From Flavobacteriaceae bacterium (lineage in GTDB: Bacteria; Bacteroidota; Bacteroidia; Flavobacteriales; Flavobacteriaceae): a DNA stretch of 10,646 nt. The notes below the pieces were generated by a model. That model saw only the letters and a program-made list of their open reading frames with translations, made no database searches and was not told the origin of the DNA. Positions within the stretch are counted from its first letter, which is position 1. The number at the start of each line of letters is the position of its first letter. Where the stretch lies: contig JAHRWC010000261.1 in NCBI GenBank assembly GCA_019090365.1, positions 1 through 10,646 of the forward strand, in the 5' to 3' direction. The position numbers were made by a program, and so were the translations under genes. Below are positions 7,901 to 10,646 of this stretch, in pieces.

Positions 7901-9013
7901 CTAATTAAAAAGTGAAGCTATTTTATTCTCTAATGCTTGACCTCTAAGGTTTTTAGCAATGATATTTCCTTCCTTATCTAATAAAAATGTAGCTGGAATA
8001 CCTCGTACATTATATTGTACAGCAATTGGGTCTTTCCATCCTTTTAAGTTTGAAACATGACTCCAGGTTAATTGGTCTTTCTCGATAGCTTTTAACCAAC
8101 GATCTTTTTGTGATTCTTTATCTAGAGATACACTAATAATATTAAGTCCTTTATCGTGGTACTTATTATACACTCTTACAACGTTTGGATTTTCAACACG
8201 ACAAGGTTTACACCATGATGCCCAAAAGTCTATAATTGTATATTCGCCCATAGCTTCTTTTAGTGATAAGGTTTCACCCGTTGGTGTTTGTGCAGCAAAA
8301 TCGGGAGCAACTGAACCTACATCAGCTTTTTTCATGCTTTTAATTAATGAAGTAAGTGTTTTAGCAGTAGTTGATGCAGCAATCTTCGGGCTCAAGCTTT
8401 TAATAATTTCTTTCGCTTCAACGGTGTTAATTTCTTTTCTATTTACCATTTCAGTTAGAAGCATAACTGAAAATAAGGAATTACTATTATCACTTACAAA
8501 TTGCTTTTTATAATTTGCTTCTTCATCAGCTAGGGCTCTATTAGCATTTTGTAATTCTTGAACCAAAATACCATCTTGTTCTAGTTTTGCTTTTCTAAAT
8601 TCCTGGCTGTTCTTTTGTTTAATGTCATTATACTCTAACATTTTTCCAGAAAAAGTTGTGTAGGCATCATTTTGTGAACTTCCTGTAATTTTTGAAGCAT
8701 AAATACTGTCTTTATAAATAGTAGCATTTAAATCTACATTTTCAGGGAAATACAACACATTACCGCTCATACTAGCAACGTTAAGGTAATTAATCGTTAA
8801 AATATCTGATTTAGGATAAGTACCTTCAAATTTACCGCCATTAACTATTAAAGTATCAATAACTTGAGGCTGATTAATGTCGTTTACTTGATACACTAAA
8901 AGTTCGGTACCATCATCAAAACCAGGTGCATTTCCAATAATTTTAAAAGTGTTGGAATCTGTATTACAAGAAATGATAGAAAGTGTAATGATTAAGGCAA
9001 AAATACGTCTCAT
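7901..9013 (-). CDS. TlpA/ResA-like lipoprotein thiol-disulfide oxidoreductase with DUF4369-type N-terminal domain
   Basis: 370 residues from ATG at 9013. The frame can be opened eight codons earlier by TTG, but the ATG directly starts a lipoprotein signal (MRRIFALIITLSIISC) with Cys16 as lipidation site, and the earlier codon overlaps a promoter-like element. Residues about 22-110 resemble the DUF4369 beta-rich domain common ahead of Bacteroidota thioredoxins. About 110-225 is a helical, charged linker region. About 230-370 is an AhpC/TSA-Redoxin thioredoxin fold with VAPDFAAQTPTGETLSL, the redox motif WASWCKPC (264-271, cysteines 268 and 271) and the cis-Pro loop RGIPATF (337-343). Such proteins reduce or rearrange disulfides in the cell envelope, for example in cytochrome c maturation; the exact partner is unknown. 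It is a single-gene unit with its own terminator, divergent from the GAF-domain gene. Confidence 0.9.
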   Translation of the reverse strand: MRRIFALIITLSIISCNTDSNTFKIIGNAPGFDDGTELLVYQVNDINQPQVIDTLIVNGGKFEGTYPKSDILTINYLNVASMSGNVLYFPENVDLNATIYKDSIYASKITGSSQNDAYTTFSGKMLEYNDIKQKNSQEFRKAKLEQDGILVQELQNANRALADEEANYKKQFVSDNSNSLFSVMLLTEMVNRKEINTVEAKEIIKSLSPKIAASTTAKTLTSLIKSMKKADVGSVAPDFAAQTPTGETLSLKEAMGEYTIIDFWASWCKPCRVENPNVVRVYNKYHDKGLNIISVSLDKESQKDRWLKAIEKDQLTWSHVSNLKGWKDPIAVQYNVRGIPATFLLDKEGNIIAKNLRGQALENKIASLFN

Positions 9014-9034
9014 AGTAAATGATTTAGTTTGCGA

Positions 9035-9042
9035 CAAAAATA
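9035..9042 (-). promoter_or_regulatory. Candidate -7 element (TATTTTTG) of the TlpA-like gene
   Basis: TATTTTTG on the minus strand matches TAnnTTTG exactly and ends 21 bases before the ATG at 9013, leaving a short leader. No clear TTTG is present at 19-21 bases upstream. Because the region is T/A-rich, a chance match is possible. Confidence 0.42.
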
Positions 9043-9155
9043 GATGTATTTTTTATTTATTTTAAGGCATGTACGTTAATATTTGTTAAATATGGGCTTA
9101 AATACAGTGATTAATTATAATTGCGTATTTTTATAGGCTATTAAGATTGTGTATT
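9043..9155. other. Divergent intergenic region between the TlpA-like and GAF genes
   Basis: About 110 AT-rich bases that must hold the start signals of the plus-strand GAF gene. The best -7 candidate for that gene is TATTTTTA (9126-9133, 7 of 8 to TAnnTTTG, 22 bases before the ATG), without a convincing -33 partner. A short inverted repeat, ATATTT-GTT-AAATAT (9079-9093), lies near the middle and could be an operator, but six-base A/T arms are weak evidence. No small ORF or RNA gene is recognised. Confidence 0.3.
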
Positions 9156-10646
9156 ATGAAAGTGCAAAAAGAAGAGTTTCCATTATCAATTAGTCTCAGT
9201 TATAAAAAGCTTTTTGATTCGTATCGCACTCATTTAGAGAGTGATAATGACTTGTTGGTTGCTAGAGCTAAGCAGATATTAGCTGTAGCTAAAAAATATC
9301 CTATTCTTGAGTCTGGCATTCCTGACCTTAAAGAGATGGAAAAATTATTACCTCAAATAGAATTTATTATGGAAGATTTATTTTCTTCTGTTCTTGGTAA
9401 TAATGAAATTAAAGCAGCTTCTTTTCCTTTTCAGGATTCCTTTTTTAAATCAACACAACGATATAAAAATATTATTAAAACTGCTGGAAAGGATTTTGAT
9501 TTAGAATTAATGAATTTCAGTGATGATGAATATTACATCATGGGTTGTAGTATTATACTTGGAGTTTATTATGGCTATAATATTGATTTTAGAAGGCCTT
9601 TTTATTATAAAATTCCAGATGCAAATGGAATTTTAAGAAGTTATAGAGTGTTATATAATGCTGATTTTATTGAAATAGAAAAGACTAAAAGTGCCATAGA
9701 TATTACTAAAGAAGATGTTGATGTTTTATTAGAAAGCTTTAATGATATTTCAAAATGGAAAGAAAAGTTTCCTCCAAAAAGTTGGAATTTTAAAGGATTT
9801 GTTATTTTAAACATGTTCGATGTTACTTTGGACACATCTATTTCAGACTTTAAAACAGGTCTGATTATTAATGATGATAAAAAAAATGAAAACACTAATA
9901 ATGAATTAGAAGAAATTTTCAGAAGCCTTTTCAATTTAAAAGATTTAAGGATTGGTTTTTCAAATTATATAGAAGAAGAAGAGGCTCTAGAAAGAATTCC
10001 TGTTAAAAATATAGAAAGTTTTATTATAAATGGAGATGACTCTTTGCATTATACTGATGCATTGTGTAGTAGATCTTATGCTGCTTTATTTAAAAATAAT
10101 GAATTTTATTGTGTTTCTAATGTAAGTAAATATCATAAATTATACCCTGACAATGCTTTGTATAAGCAGCTTAAAACTAGAGGCATAGAGAGTGCTATTA
10201 TTACTGCTATGGTTGATAAAGGCAAGGTATTAGGATTATTTGAAATTGTTTCTCCAAACATTAATGACTTAAATACTATAAATGCTAATAAGCTAAAGGA
10301 TATCATGCCTTTCTTAATAGATAGTGTAGTTAGAAGAAAAAAGGATGCTGATAATAAAATTGAGTTAATTATTCAAGAAGAATGTACGTCGATTCATAAT
10401 AGTGTGCATTGGAAATTTAAATTAGAAGCAAAGCGCTATTTAAAAGAATTAATTAATAATGATACTGCTGCATATCAAGAAGTAGTTTTTGATGATGTAT
10501 ACCCTTTGTTTGGTCAGATAGATATTAAAGGTTCTTCAATTGCTAGAAATAATGCAGTTAAAAAAGATTTGACCCTTCAGTTAAATTATATTAAAAACAT
10601 TTTATTAAAAATAAAAAAAATAGAGACCTTACCTATTTACGATCAT
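9156..10646 (+). CDS. GAF-domain protein of unknown function (N-terminal 497 residues)
   Basis: The open frame starts at ATG 9156 and runs without a stop to the right edge (497 codons visible), so the gene is incomplete at its 3' end. The protein has no signal peptide or membrane segment and looks cytoplasmic. Residues about 1-110 are helical. About 115-260 are mixed and include FRRPFYYKIPDANG (145-158). About 260-390 resemble a GAF-like sensor fold, with IIT-AMVDKGKVLGLFEIVSP (348-367) matching the typical GAF strand pattern. Then comes VFDDVYPLFGQIDIKGSSIARN (444-465), a segment I recall from uncharacterised flavobacterial GAF proteins. No histidine kinase, GGDEF, HD or DNA-binding motif is visible in this part; an output domain could lie beyond the edge. 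Ligand and function are unknown. It is the only rightward gene and is divergent from the TlpA-like gene. Confidence 0.8.
   Translation, partial: MKVQKEEFPLSISLSYKKLFDSYRTHLESDNDLLVARAKQILAVAKKYPILESGIPDLKEMEKLLPQIEFIMEDLFSSVLGNNEIKAASFPFQDSFFKSTQRYKNIIKTAGKDFDLELMNFSDDEYYIMGCSIILGVYYGYNIDFRRPFYYKIPDANGILRSYRVLYNADFIEIEKTKSAIDITKEDVDVLLESFNDISKWKEKFPPKSWNFKGFVILNMFDVTLDTSISDFKTGLIINDDKKNENTNNELEEIFRSLFNLKDLRIGFSNYIEEEEALERIPVKNIESFIINGDDSLHYTDALCSRSYAALFKNNEFYCVSNVSKYHKLYPDNALYKQLKTRGIESAIITAMVDKGKVLGLFEIVSPNINDLNTINANKLKDIMPFLIDSVVRRKKDADNKIELIIQEECTSIHNSVHWKFKLEAKRYLKELINNDTAAYQEVVFDDVYPLFGQIDIKGSSIARNNAVKKDLTLQLNYIKNILLKIKKIETLPIYDH

Noticed and set aside
9641..9934. 97-codon minus-strand open frame with hydrophobic stretches
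   Set aside because: It lies wholly antisense to the long GAF-domain gene, and its apparent hydrophobicity follows from AT-rich codons read in reverse.

Overview
The window looks like chromosomal DNA of a marine-type flavobacterium (Bacteroidota, Flavobacteriaceae). The DNA is strongly AT-rich and no Shine-Dalgarno sites are evident. Several upstream regions carry the Bacteroidota-type -7 element TAnnTTTG. One gene ends in a type IX secretion (T9SS) sorting domain, and a SusD-free set of envelope proteins (putative porin, lipoprotein thiol-disulfide oxidoreductase) is typical of the group. I see no mobile element, CRISPR array, tRNA or rRNA, and no gene-free stretch longer than about 150 bases.

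Layout. On the minus strand, in transcription order from right to left: a TlpA-like lipoprotein thioredoxin (9013 to 7901), closed by a clear intrinsic terminator (7853-7880). Next comes a putative outer-membrane porin (7776 to 6643) with its own promoter and a perfect 18-bp palindrome, then an AlkD-like HEAT-repeat DNA alkylation repair protein (6571 to 5906). These are followed by a tight cluster: uvrA (5830 to 2999), a LOG-family nucleotide phosphoribohydrolase (2972 to 2277), a T9SS-secreted endonuclease/exonuclease/phosphatase-fold enzyme (2252 to 999), and an M1-type peptidase-like secreted protein (1002 to beyond the left edge). Gaps in this cluster are 26 and 24 bases, and the last junction is a TTGA stop/start overlap, so it is probably one operon. 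On the plus strand, divergent from the TlpA-like gene, a large GAF-domain protein starts at 9156 and runs off the right edge.

Functionally the window mixes DNA repair (UvrA, AlkD-like), nucleotide salvage or cleanup (LOG), secreted hydrolases (nuclease/phosphatase fold plus peptidase-like protein) and envelope functions (porin, periplasmic thioredoxin). Most of it is ordinary core flavobacterial content, and I found no convincing new multi-gene system. The points most worth a second look are the uncharacterised GAF protein, the palindrome in the porin promoter, the use of TTG start codons by two envelope genes, the lost cysteine in UvrA zinc module 1, and the absence of an obvious AlkD catalytic Asp in the repair protein.

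Several starts were moved from the longest possible open frame to an internal ATG (uvrA, AlkD-like, TlpA-like); the reasons are given in each entry.
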